Positions 27,714-36,226 of a stretch of 64,000 nucleotides of DNA are shown piece after piece. Position 1 is the stretch's first letter. Every line of letters begins with the position of its first letter. Origin of the DNA: Janthinobacterium sp. 67 (GTDB lineage Bacteria; Pseudomonadota; Gammaproteobacteria; Burkholderiales; Burkholderiaceae_D); contig NZ_PGES01000001.1 in NCBI RefSeq assembly GCF_002797895.1, positions 4,464,001-4,528,000 of the forward strand, given 5' to 3'. A program made the translations under genes and the position numbers. The notes under the pieces were generated by a model, which was not told the DNA's origin, ran no database searches, and saw only the letters and a list, made by a program, of their open reading frames with translations.

Positions 27714-27785
27714 GAATCCATTCGTTCTGTAATTGCTGGCATCTTGATATCTTTCGCCTTCTCCCTAACCTTGAGAAGCGCAAAG

Positions 27786-30509
27786 ATGCCTATACAATTC
27801 AAGTTACCACCGCTCACCATAGCCGTACTGGCCATCCTGGGCGGTTCCGCATGGCAGGCGCACGCGCAAACGCAAGCGCCCGCAGCGGATCAGCAGCCGG
27901 CGGCCACCCCGCCAGCCGTCGTGGTCACCGGTTCGCGGATTCCCCGCGCCAGCCTGGAGGGACCGTCGCCCGTGACCATCCTGACCGGCGATGAAATCAC
28001 CAAGCAAGGCTACAAGAATGTCTATGATGCCCTGAGCAACCAAGTGCAGAACAGCGGTTTTACGCAAGGCGAAGACTTTGGCAACACGTTTACGCCATCG
28101 GCCAATACCATCAGCCTGCGCGGCCTGGGCCCGAACCACACCTTGATCCTGTTGAACGGCCGCCGCCTGGCCGACTTCCCCGTCGCCTATGAAGGCACGG
28201 TGAACTTCACCAACCTGGCGAATATCCCGTCGAGCATCGTCGACCGCATCGAAATTCTCAACGGCGGCGCTTCGGCCATCTATGGCTCCGACGCGATCGC
28301 CGGCGTGATCAACGTCATCCTGAAAAAACAGACGGAAGGCTTTGACGTCAACGTCAAGGCGGGCACCACCACGCGTGGTGGTGGCGGCAACCAGCGCGTG
28401 CAACTGACGGGCGGCGGCAATTTCGACAAGCTGCATACCCTGTTCAGCGTGGAACTGAGCCAGCGCGATCCGCTGTCGAGCCTGGAGCGTAACTTCATGT
28501 CCACCCGTTCGGGTACGCCGACGAACATCGCCTCGCGCCGCGCGGTGCAGGCGGGCACCTCCGGCACCTACGTGGACCTGGGTGACACTTGCAGCCAGTT
28601 CGGCGACCTGTTCGGCGGCAGCGTCGTCAAATACCAGGCGAAGAACGGCAGCTATTGCGCCAGCCCGAAAGTGGGCCCGACCTACTGGACCACGCAAACG
28701 AAGAACCGCAGCCAGAATGTGTTTGGCAGCGCCAATTACGAGCTGTCGCCGGAAACGACCCTGTTCGCCGACTTCCTGATCGGCAAGAACTCGACAGAGA
28801 ACAATACGCGTGGCCCGACGTGGACGTCGTCGTCGACGGGCAGCAGCTATTTCAAGAACCAGAACACGGGCAAGTACGAGGCATGGACGCGCTATATCTC
28901 GCCCGAGGAAATGGGCGGCGTATCGCGCTACAACCGCAAGTGGGACGACCTGGCCACGGCCATCTCGCTGGGCGCCAAGGGCCGCATTCCCGGCACGTCG
29001 TCGTGGCAGTATGAAGCGAACTACAACGCGTCGCTGTACAAGAGCGAAAGCCATACGCCGCGCGCGCTGGCCAATATCGACAGCTTCTTCCTGGGCCCGA
29101 AACTGGGCGCGGACGCGAGTGGCGTACCCATTTATGCACCGGACCCCGCGCGCCTGTCGCGCCGCTTGAGCGCCGCCGAGTTCGACAGCATCACGGGCAA
29201 TTCGGACAGCGACGACAAGGCCTGGACGAATACCCTGAGCCTGGCCACCAACGGCGACCTGTTCCAGCTGCCGGCCGGCGTGGCGAAGATCGCCACCATC
29301 GCCGAGGCGGGTAAGCAGGGCTTCAGCAACGTGCCCGATGCGCGCCTGAACGACGGTTATTTCAACGTCGCCACCAGGTCCGACGTCACGGCCGGCACGC
29401 GCACGCGCTACGCGCTGGGCGCCGAGATCAACCTGCCGCTGCACGAGAAGCTGACCGGTACCCTGGCCGGCCGTTATGACCGCTATAACTTTGCCGGCCG
29501 CAGCGATGGCAAGTTCACCTACAACGGCGGCCTGGAACTGCGTCCGACGCGCGAACTGCTGTTCCGCGCCAATTACGCCACCAGCTTCCGCGCGCCGGAC
29601 ATGAACTACATCTACAAGGCGCGCGGCACGGGCTACTATTCGAGCACCACCGACTACTACCGCTGCGGCGTCGCCGGACAGGCCATCGAGGACTGCGACT
29701 ACGCGAACAAATCGCCGGGCGCCGACTATGTGCAGAACGGCAGCAAGGATCTGCAGTCGGAGAAGGGCAAGTCGTTCGGCGTGGGCGCCGTCTGGTCGCC
29801 AAGTTCCAATTTCGACGTTTCCGTTGATTACTGGAACATCAAGATCGACGACCTGGTGACCAACCTGAGCGCCGACAAGATATTGCGCGACGAAGCCGAT
29901 TGCCGTCTGGGCAAGACCGACATCAACTCGCCGACCTGCGTCGACACCCTGAACCGCGTGGAACGCTTTGCGGCCAATGCGCTGAACCGTGCCGGCGAAA
30001 TCAAGACCATTACGGTCAACCCGATCAACGCGGCCAAGAAAAGCACCAGCGGCGTCGATGTCAGCCTGAAATATCTGCTGCGCACGACGGACTACGGCCG
30101 CTTCGCCTTCAAGGCCAACTACGCCAAGGTGCTGAGCAAGAAATCGCAGCAGTTCGCGGGCGACGAAGAGATCGACGAGCTGAAGGACCTGAGCAGCACG
30201 GACTGGCCCGACAAGCTGAACCTGAGCGTCAACTGGAGCGCAGGCGACTGGTCGAATACCCTGCTGGTGACCCGTTACGGCAAGATCCCGAACGCTGCCG
30301 GCACGGCCTACCTGACGCCGACGGCCCTGGCCAACATCAGTACCGTGTACCGCATCAACGACCGCGCCACCCTGTCGCTGATCATCAACAACGTCCTCGA
30401 TACGGTCAAGCGCGACAACAGCGGTGGCTGGCCGTACTACCCGGTCGGTAATTACAGCCCGCAAGGCCGCCAGGGCTGGGTCGAATTTAACTACCATTTC
30501 GGCTCGTAA
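27786..30509 (+). CDS. TonB-dependent outer membrane receptor
   Basis: A 907-residue outer-membrane active-transport receptor. A signal peptide (IAVLAILGGSAWQAHAQ) is followed by a short linker, a plug domain (about residues 45-165: VVVTGSRIPRA, TISLRGLGPNHTLILLNGRR, IEILNGGASAIYGSDAIAGV) and a long beta-barrel ending near GWVEFNYHFGS. No N-terminal signalling (STN) domain is seen, so ECF sigma control through the receptor is unlikely. The ATG at 27786 is preferred; an upstream TTG (27744) gives a poor signal peptide. It sits between an S41 lipoprotein protease and an exported M14 peptidase, which hints at peptide-related substrates, but this is inference. Confidence 0.91.
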   Translation: MPIQFKLPPLTIAVLAILGGSAWQAHAQTQAPAADQQPAATPPAVVVTGSRIPRASLEGPSPVTILTGDEITKQGYKNVYDALSNQVQNSGFTQGEDFGNTFTPSANTISLRGLGPNHTLILLNGRRLADFPVAYEGTVNFTNLANIPSSIVDRIEILNGGASAIYGSDAIAGVINVILKKQTEGFDVNVKAGTTTRGGGGNQRVQLTGGGNFDKLHTLFSVELSQRDPLSSLERNFMSTRSGTPTNIASRRAVQAGTSGTYVDLGDTCSQFGDLFGGSVVKYQAKNGSYCASPKVGPTYWTTQTKNRSQNVFGSANYELSPETTLFADFLIGKNSTENNTRGPTWTSSSTGSSYFKNQNTGKYEAWTRYISPEEMGGVSRYNRKWDDLATAISLGAKGRIPGTSSWQYEANYNASLYKSESHTPRALANIDSFFLGPKLGADASGVPIYAPDPARLSRRLSAAEFDSITGNSDSDDKAWTNTLSLATNGDLFQLPAGVAKIATIAEAGKQGFSNVPDARLNDGYFNVATRSDVTAGTRTRYALGAEINLPLHEKLTGTLAGRYDRYNFAGRSDGKFTYNGGLELRPTRELLFRANYATSFRAPDMNYIYKARGTGYYSSTTDYYRCGVAGQAIEDCDYANKSPGADYVQNGSKDLQSEKGKSFGVGAVWSPSSNFDVSVDYWNIKIDDLVTNLSADKILRDEADCRLGKTDINSPTCVDTLNRVERFAANALNRAGEIKTITVNPINAAKKSTSGVDVSLKYLLRTTDYGRFAFKANYAKVLSKKSQQFAGDEEIDELKDLSSTDWPDKLNLSVNWSAGDWSNTLLVTRYGKIPNAAGTAYLTPTALANISTVYRINDRATLSLIINNVLDTVKRDNSGGWPYYPVGNYSPQGRQGWVEFNYHFGS

Positions 30510-30528
30510 TTCACGTTTGCCGAAGCAC

Positions 30529-30562
30529 AGCCGGGACAGCCAACGCTGTCCCGGCTTTTTTA
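30529..30562 (+). terminator. Rho-independent terminator of the TonB receptor gene
   Basis: A perfect 12-bp stem (AGCCGGGACAGC with GCTGTCCCGGCT) with loop CAAC is followed by a T run. It starts 20 nt after the stop. Confidence 0.93.
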
Positions 30563-30635
30563 TTTTCCGGTGCGGTTTTACGCGCGCCACCGCCCTATAA
30601 TTGCCCGCTTGTTCTCTCTCGATGGAGTTTGACCC

Positions 30636-32411
30636 ATGCTACGCCACGCCCTGCTGTCCGCCACCTTGTTGTCCACCATTGCCTTGCCTGCGTACGCCGC
30701 CTCGCCGTTGAGCACGGTGGCCGAACGCTCCGGCTTTTTGCAGACGGGCCGTTATGCGGAAGTGGAAGCCTTGTGCCGCCAGTTCCAATCGCGCTATCCG
30801 AAGCAGGTGCGCTGCGTGGAATTCGGCCGTACGCCGGAAAACCGTCCCATGCTGGCGCTGGCCGTGTCCAATACGGGTGCCCTGACGCCGGCCGAAGCGG
30901 CGCGCCGCAAGCTGCCCGTGCTGCTGATACAGGGCGGCATCCATGCGGGCGAAATCGATGGCAAGGATGCGGGCTTCCTCGCGCTGCGCGAAGTATTGGA
31001 GGGCAAGGCGGCGCCCGGTGCGCTCGACAAGCAGGTGCTGCTGTTCGTGCCCGTGTTTAACGTCGACGGCCACGAACGCTTCGGCCAGTGGAACCGTCCG
31101 AACCAGCGCGGTCCCGTAGAAATGGGCTGGCGCAGCACGGCGCAAAACTACAATCTGAACCGTGAATACATGAAGGCCGATACGCCCGAGATGCAGCACA
31201 TGCTGGCGCTGGTGAACGCCTGGGATCCGCTGGCCTATGTCGACCTGCACGTCACCGATGGCGCCCAGTTCGAACCCGATATCTCGATCCAGGTTGAACC
31301 CGTGCATGCGGGCGACGCGGCCTTGCGCGTGGCTGGCACGGCGCTGCGCGATCAGGTCCTGGCCGACCTGGCCAAGCAGGGTTCGGACCCGAAGCCGTTC
31401 TATATTTCGTTTGCCGAGAACGACAATCCGCAATCGGGCTTCGTCGATTCGGCGCCGAATCCGCGCTTCTCGCACGGCTATTTCCAGCTGCGCAACCGCT
31501 TCGGCATGCTGGTGGAAACCCATTCGTGGAAAGACTATCCGACCCGCGTGCGCATCACGCGCAACACCATCGTCTCGCTGCTGTCGCAGGTGGCGCAGCA
31601 TGGCGCCCAGTGGCGGCAAACGGCGCTCGAGGCGGACGCGCGCGCCGCGCAGCTGGCCGGCACCACCTTGCCGCTCACGTATAAAACGACGGACAAGAGC
31701 CGCATGATCGCGTTTCGCGGCTATGCCTACACGCGCACGCCGTCCGAGGTGTCGGGCGCGCTGATGACGCGCTACGACGAAACCACCCCACAGATCTGGA
31801 ACGTACCCCTGCGCGACGAGATCGTGCCCGACCTGCAGCAGGCCGCGCCCAAGGCCGGCTACCTGGTGCCGGCCGCGCAGGCGCAGATGGTGGCGGCCAA
31901 GCTGCGCCAGCATGGCGTGTCCTACCAGGTATTAGCTACCGCGCCGGGCAGGCTGCCGGTCGAAACCTTCCGCGCCACGGCCGTGAAATTCGGCGCGCAG
32001 TCGTTCGAGGGACGCCAGACGGCGGCCGTGCAGGGCGAGTGGCAGAAAGAGGAGCGCGTGGTCGCTGCGGGCGCGCTGTACGTGCCCATCAACCAGGCCA
32101 AGGCGCGCCTCGTCGTGGCCCTGCTCGAGCCGCGCGCGCCCGATTCCCTGCTGGCCTGGGGCAGTTTCAATACGGCCTTCGAGCGCAAGGAGTACATGGA
32201 AGAATACGTGGCCGAAGACGTGGCGCGCGCACAGCTGGCGGCCGACCCGGCGCTGGCGGCGCAGTTCCACGAAAAGCTGGCCAGCGATCCCGCGTTCGCC
32301 AGAGACCCGGCCGCGCGCCTGGAATTCTTCGCCCGCCGCCACGCTTCCTGGGATGAGCGCCTGAACCTGTATCCGGTGCTGCGCACGGATGTCGCGCCGG
32401 TACTGAAGTAA
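30636..32411 (+). CDS. M14 family zinc carboxypeptidase, exported
   Basis: A 591-residue metallopeptidase with a signal peptide ending near AYAAS. The zinc ligands are His103 and Glu106 (GGIHAGEIDGKDAG) and His205 (VDLHVTDGAQ); the catalytic Glu is Glu294 (GMLVETHSWKDY). FNVDGHERF and QNYNLNREYMK fit the M14 fold. The C-terminal ~250 residues lie outside the catalytic domain and have no recognised function. The ATG at 30636 follows a GGAG site. It is separated from the TonB receptor by a strong terminator and so has its own promoter (a TATAAT lies at 30596). Likely a periplasmic peptide-trimming enzyme. Confidence 0.9.
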   Translation: MLRHALLSATLLSTIALPAYAASPLSTVAERSGFLQTGRYAEVEALCRQFQSRYPKQVRCVEFGRTPENRPMLALAVSNTGALTPAEAARRKLPVLLIQGGIHAGEIDGKDAGFLALREVLEGKAAPGALDKQVLLFVPVFNVDGHERFGQWNRPNQRGPVEMGWRSTAQNYNLNREYMKADTPEMQHMLALVNAWDPLAYVDLHVTDGAQFEPDISIQVEPVHAGDAALRVAGTALRDQVLADLAKQGSDPKPFYISFAENDNPQSGFVDSAPNPRFSHGYFQLRNRFGMLVETHSWKDYPTRVRITRNTIVSLLSQVAQHGAQWRQTALEADARAAQLAGTTLPLTYKTTDKSRMIAFRGYAYTRTPSEVSGALMTRYDETTPQIWNVPLRDEIVPDLQQAAPKAGYLVPAAQAQMVAAKLRQHGVSYQVLATAPGRLPVETFRATAVKFGAQSFEGRQTAAVQGEWQKEERVVAAGALYVPINQAKARLVVALLEPRAPDSLLAWGSFNTAFERKEYMEEYVAEDVARAQLAADPALAAQFHEKLASDPAFARDPAARLEFFARRHASWDERLNLYPVLRTDVAPVLK

Positions 32412-32453
32412 GACAAGCCGCGCGGCCTTGTGCATTTGTAAAGTGCGCGGTGC

Positions 32454-32472
32454 GGCACAATGATATTGTGCC
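32454..32472. promoter_or_regulatory. Perfect 8-bp dyad upstream of the glycosyltransferase gene
   Basis: GGCACAAT-GAT-ATTGTGCC is a perfect inverted repeat of 19 bp ending 37 bp before the chosen ATG at 32510. It resembles an operator for a dimeric repressor. Its presence also argues against the longer reading frame that starts at 32450. Confidence 0.5.
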
Positions 32473-32509
32473 AGCTTCCCCAACCCGGCTTCCATTGGAG
32501 CACCAGCGC

Positions 32510-33667
32510 ATGCCGCAGCAAACACCGAAAAAAATTCTCCTCCTGAGCGTCTCGGCCGGCGCCGGCCACATGCGCGCGGCGCAAGCCATCGAGGCGCATG
32601 CGGCGCGCGATGACGGCGCAGGTCCTGCGGCGCTGGCCCTGCATCTCGACGTGATGGATTTTGTGACGCCCGCCTTCCGCAAGCTGTACACGGATTTTTA
32701 TATCAAGCTGGTCAACAAGGCGCCCGCGCTGTGGGGCTATCTGTACCATGCCACCCATGACGCGCCCAAGGATAGCTCGATGCAGCGATTGCGCCGCGGC
32801 GTCGAGCGCCTCAACACGCGCGCGCTGATGACGCGGATCGCCGCCTTCCAGCCGGACGCCATCATCTGCACGCATTTCCTGCCGGCCGAACTGCTGTCGC
32901 GCGCACTGCGCCAGCGGCAATTGGCTTGCCCCGTGTGGGTGCAGGTCACCGATTTCGACCTGCATCGCATGTGGGTGCACGAACACATGCAAGGCTATTT
33001 CGCCGCCACCGACGAAGTGGCATTCCGCATGCGCCACGAAGGCATCCCCGCCGAGCGTATCCACGTGACGGGCATTCCCATCATGCCCGCGTTCGCGCAA
33101 GCGCCCGGACGCGTGCAAAGCGCGCAGGCGTTTGGCCTCGACCCGCGGCGCACGACGATCTTGCTGATGGGCGGCGGAGCGGGCCTGGGCAGCCTCGAGA
33201 CGGTGGCCGCGCGCCTGCTGGCGCTGCCAGGCGACTTCCAGCTGATCGTGCTGGCGGGGAAAAACGCCGCCGCGCTGGCGGCGCTGCAGGCGCTGGCCGG
33301 CCAGTATCCGGGCCGCCTGCTGGCGCAAGGCTTTACCGGCGAAGTCGAGCGCCTGATGGCGTGCGCCGATCTGGTGATCACCAAGCCCGGTGGCCTGACC
33401 ACGTCCGAATGCCTGGCCCTGGGCTTGCCGATGATCGTCAACTCGCCGATACCCGGCCAGGAAGAGCGCAATGCCGACTACCTGCTGGAGCAGGGCGTGG
33501 CCCTGAAGGCATTCGATGCCGTCACCCTGGAATACCGCGTGCGCCTGTTGCTCGATCATCCCGGGCAGTTGCAAGCCATGCGCGCCAAGGCGCTGGCCCT
33601 GGGCCGCCCACGCGCCGCCCTGGACGTACTGGGACAGGTGCTGCGCACTGGTGCCGTTCTTCGTTAA
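32510..33667 (+). CDS. MGDG synthase/MurG-like glycosyltransferase (GT28-type)
   Basis: A 385-residue GT-B glycosyltransferase. The N-terminal half has the MGDG-synthase pattern (KKILLLSVSAGAGHMRAAQA, then VMDFVTPAFRKLYTDFYIK). The C-terminal half carries the nucleotide-sugar site (LLMGGGAGLGSLE, ADLVITKPGGLTTSECLALG, NSPIPGQEERNADYLLE). By family it transfers a sugar from a UDP-sugar to a diacylglycerol-type lipid at the inner membrane, giving a glycolipid; the actual sugar is unknown. The ATG at 32510 has a GGAG site eight bases upstream. An exported protein phosphatase gene follows 10 bp downstream. Confidence 0.87.
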   Translation: MPQQTPKKILLLSVSAGAGHMRAAQAIEAHAARDDGAGPAALALHLDVMDFVTPAFRKLYTDFYIKLVNKAPALWGYLYHATHDAPKDSSMQRLRRGVERLNTRALMTRIAAFQPDAIICTHFLPAELLSRALRQRQLACPVWVQVTDFDLHRMWVHEHMQGYFAATDEVAFRMRHEGIPAERIHVTGIPIMPAFAQAPGRVQSAQAFGLDPRRTTILLMGGGAGLGSLETVAARLLALPGDFQLIVLAGKNAAALAALQALAGQYPGRLLAQGFTGEVERLMACADLVITKPGGLTTSECLALGLPMIVNSPIPGQEERNADYLLEQGVALKAFDAVTLEYRVRLLLDHPGQLQAMRAKALALGRPRAALDVLGQVLRTGAVLR

Positions 33668-33677
33668 CAAGGAAGCC

Positions 33678-34256
33678 ATGATGCTGCATGAAGTACTTTT
33701 GATTCTTGCCCTGGGGCTGGCCGCCGCGCCAGCCGGCGCGCAGACGGCGGCAACGCCGGAACGCCACGCGGACTGGGCCACGCCGCTGCCGCAGGTGTCG
33801 AACCTGCACCAGGTCACCCCCCTCCTGTACCGCAGCGCCAGGCTCGATAGTCGCGACGTGGCCCAGCTGCAGGCGCTGGGCGTGAAGACGGTGATCAGCC
33901 TGCGCTCCTTCCATTCCGACACGCAGGTACTCGAAGGCAGCGGCATCCGCGCCGTGCGCATCCCCATCAATACCTGGGCCATCCGCGACAAGCACGTGAT
34001 CGACACCATGCGCAGCATCCGCGCGGCAGAGCAGCAGGGACCCGTGCTGCTGCATTGCCTGCACGGCGCCGATCGCACGGGCATGATGGCCGCCATGTAC
34101 CGCATGCTGTACCAGGGCTGGCCGCGCGAGAAGGCGATCGACGAACTGAAAAATGGCGGATACGGCTATCACGCCGTGTGGAAAAATATCGAAAGCTACC
34201 TCAAACGCGTAAATGTCGACGAGATACGTGCGCGCATCGACGCTCCGCAGACCTGA
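33678..34256 (+). CDS. Exported dual-specificity/tyrosine phosphatase-like protein
   Basis: A 192-residue protein with an N-terminal signal peptide (MMLHEVLLILALGLAAAPAG) and a Cys-based phosphatase domain. The signature CX5R is Cys127 to Arg133 (HCLHGADRTG), with a preceding VISLRSF and a downstream helix typical of the DSP/PTP fold. Export suggests a periplasmic substrate such as a phosphorylated lipid or sugar rather than a phosphoprotein (inference). The ATG at 33678 has an AAGGAAG site, and the gene begins 10 bp after the glycosyltransferase. Together they may process a glycolipid. Confidence 0.85.
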   Translation: MMLHEVLLILALGLAAAPAGAQTAATPERHADWATPLPQVSNLHQVTPLLYRSARLDSRDVAQLQALGVKTVISLRSFHSDTQVLEGSGIRAVRIPINTWAIRDKHVIDTMRSIRAAEQQGPVLLHCLHGADRTGMMAAMYRMLYQGWPREKAIDELKNGGYGYHAVWKNIESYLKRVNVDEIRARIDAPQT

Positions 34257-34318
34257 TCCCCGCTGGCGCGCCACTTCAGGCATGATTGCGATTCCAATCA
34301 CGTTTTTCCGGAATCCGC

Positions 34319-36133
34319 ATGGAACACCACAGCTTTCTCATCAACATACTGTTTTACCTGGTCGCCGCCATCATCATGGTGCCGCTGGCCAAGCGCCTGG
34401 GCATGGGCGCCGTGCTGGGCTACCTGGTGGCCGGCGTCGTCATCGGACCGTGGGGCCTGGGCCTGATCAAGAATGTCGAGGTGATCCTCAGCTTTTCCGA
34501 ATTCGGCGTGGTGCTGCTGCTGTTCCTGATCGGCCTGGAGCTCGAACCGAAGCGATTGTGGCTGCTGCGCCGGCCCATCTTCGGCTGGGGCGGGGCGCAG
34601 GTGGGCGTCGTCAGCGCGGGACTGTGCGCCGTGGCCATGGCCTTCGGCGTGGACTGGCGCACGGCGCTGGTGGGGGCGCTGGGGCTGTCGCTGTCGTCGA
34701 CGGCCATCGTGCTGGCCACCCTGGGTGAACGAAAATTGATGAGCACGCCGGCCGGTTCCGCCGGCTTTTCGATTCTGCTGTTCCAGGATATCGCCGCCAT
34801 TCCCATGATCGCGCTGGTGCCGCTGCTGGGCGGCCTCGTCACGCACAGCGGCGAGCCGGGCTGGCTGCGCGTAGCCAAGCTGGCCGCCGTGCTGGCGGCG
34901 CTGGTGATCGGCGGGCGTTTCCTCGTGAACCCCATCCTGCGTTTCATCGCCAGGACGGATTTGCGCGAAATCTTCACGGCCTTCGCCCTGCTGCTGGTGA
35001 TCGCCATCTGCGTGCTGATGGAATCGGTGGGCCTGTCGATGGCGCTGGGTACCTTCATGGCGGGCGTGCTGCTGGCCGATTCCGAATACCGGCATGAGCT
35101 GATCAGCGATCTGGAACCGTTCAAGGGCCTGTTATTGGGCCTGTTCTTCATCGCCGTGGGCATGTCCGTCGATTTCGGCGTGCTGCGCGCCCAGCCCTTG
35201 CTGATCCTGGCCCTGGTGGCGGGGCTGCTGGTGGTGAAAATCGCCTTGCTGTACCTGCTGTCGAAGTTCGTCGACATTCCCCGCGGCCAGCAGCTGTTCT
35301 TTGCGCTGCTGCTGTCGCAGGGCGGCGAATTCGCCTTCGTCGTGTTTGCCGCCGCCGAGGCCGCGCACGTGTTTGCGCCGGAGACGGCCGCGCTGCTCGT
35401 CGTGGTGGTGACCCTGTCGATGGTGGCCACGCCCTTGCTGCTGCTGGCGCATGACAAATTTGTCGCGCCGCGCCTGCAAGGCGAAAAGAAGCGCCGTCCC
35501 GACGATCATATCGAGGCGCAGGACAATCCCATCGTCATCGCCGGCTTCGGCCGTTTCGGCCAGATCATCGGCCGCCTGCTGGCGGCCAACAAGATCGGCG
35601 TGACGGTGCTCGACCACGACCCGGACCAGATCGAGCTGCTGCGCAAGTTCGGTTTTAAAGTGTTTTATGGCGACGCCACGCGCGTGGATTTATTGGTGGC
35701 GGCCGGCATCGAAAAGGCGAAGGCGCTGGTGATCGCCATCGACAACGTGGACGACAGCCTGGCGCTGGTCGACGCCGTGCGCCTGCGCCTGCCCGAACTG
35801 ACGATACTGGCGCGCGCGCGCAACGTCACGCATTACTATGAACTGATGAAGCGGGGCGTGACCCTGATCGAGCGCGAGACGTTTGCGGCGGCCCTGCTGC
35901 TGGGCGAACAGACCTTGCAGCAGGTGGGCTTCAGCGCGGAGCGGGCGCAGCGCGCGGCCGGCATCTTTGGCCGGCATAACCTGAAGACCTTGCTGGAAGT
36001 GGCGCCGCACTTCCAGGACCAGCAAAAAGTCATGTCCCTCACGCGCCAGGCGCGCGAGGAGCTGGAAGACATGTTCGAGAGCGATGCGGCGGCGTTTGCG
36101 GCGGCGGAAGTGGAAAACGGTAGGTCGGATTAG
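34319..36133 (+). CDS. Kef/YbaL-type monovalent cation:proton antiporter (CPA2) with RCK domain
   Basis: A 604-residue inner-membrane antiporter. About 12 transmembrane helices fill the first ~385 residues (LFYLVAAIIMVPLAKRLGMG, FLIGLELEPKRLW, DIAAIPMIALVPLL). A cytoplasmic RCK/TrkA-N domain follows, with the nucleotide-binding GFGRFG at 409-414. By family it exchanges K+ for H+ under nucleotide or glutathione control. The ATG at 34319 is chosen; the frame upstream is not family-like. The last four codons (Gly-Arg-Ser-Asp) and the stop fall inside a REP-like palindrome, so the natural C-terminus has been altered by repeat insertion (inference). Confidence 0.92.
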   Translation: MEHHSFLINILFYLVAAIIMVPLAKRLGMGAVLGYLVAGVVIGPWGLGLIKNVEVILSFSEFGVVLLLFLIGLELEPKRLWLLRRPIFGWGGAQVGVVSAGLCAVAMAFGVDWRTALVGALGLSLSSTAIVLATLGERKLMSTPAGSAGFSILLFQDIAAIPMIALVPLLGGLVTHSGEPGWLRVAKLAAVLAALVIGGRFLVNPILRFIARTDLREIFTAFALLLVIAICVLMESVGLSMALGTFMAGVLLADSEYRHELISDLEPFKGLLLGLFFIAVGMSVDFGVLRAQPLLILALVAGLLVVKIALLYLLSKFVDIPRGQQLFFALLLSQGGEFAFVVFAAAEAAHVFAPETAALLVVVVTLSMVATPLLLLAHDKFVAPRLQGEKKRRPDDHIEAQDNPIVIAGFGRFGQIIGRLLAANKIGVTVLDHDPDQIELLRKFGFKVFYGDATRVDLLVAAGIEKAKALVIAIDNVDDSLALVDAVRLRLPELTILARARNVTHYYELMKRGVTLIERETFAAALLLGEQTLQQVGFSAERAQRAAGIFGRHNLKTLLEVAPHFQDQQKVMSLTRQAREELEDMFESDAAAFAAAEVENGRSD

Positions 36134-36158
36134 CGGTGAATCCGCGTAATCCGACACC
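36120..36158 (-). repeat. REP-like palindrome, copy B of locus 2, overlapping the antiporter gene end
   Basis: GTAGGTCGGATTA and TAATCCGAC form the arms. On the minus strand it reads GGTGTCGGATTACGCGG..., matching the family seen at 22111. It overlaps the last codons and stop of the antiporter gene. Confidence 0.85.
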
Positions 36159-36175
36159 TTGTTGGCGTTATTGGT

Positions 36176-36214
36176 GGTGTCGGCTTACGCGCTTTGCGCT
36201 AAGCCGACCTACGG
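36176..36214 (+). repeat. REP-like palindrome, copy A of locus 2
   Basis: GTCGGCTTA pairs with TAAGCCGAC around CGCGCTTTGCGC, followed by CTACGG. It lies between the converging antiporter and M3 peptidase genes. The order of orientations (minus, then plus) is the reverse of locus 1. Confidence 0.88.
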
Positions 36215-36226
36215 TTGGCCTCAGCT

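Noticed and set aside
24659..27835. Minus-strand frame of 1058 codons across the fused oxidoreductase, S41 protease and TonB receptor
   Set aside because: It spans two gene boundaries and a terminator, is His/Arg-rich nonsense by composition, and is antisense to three well-supported genes.
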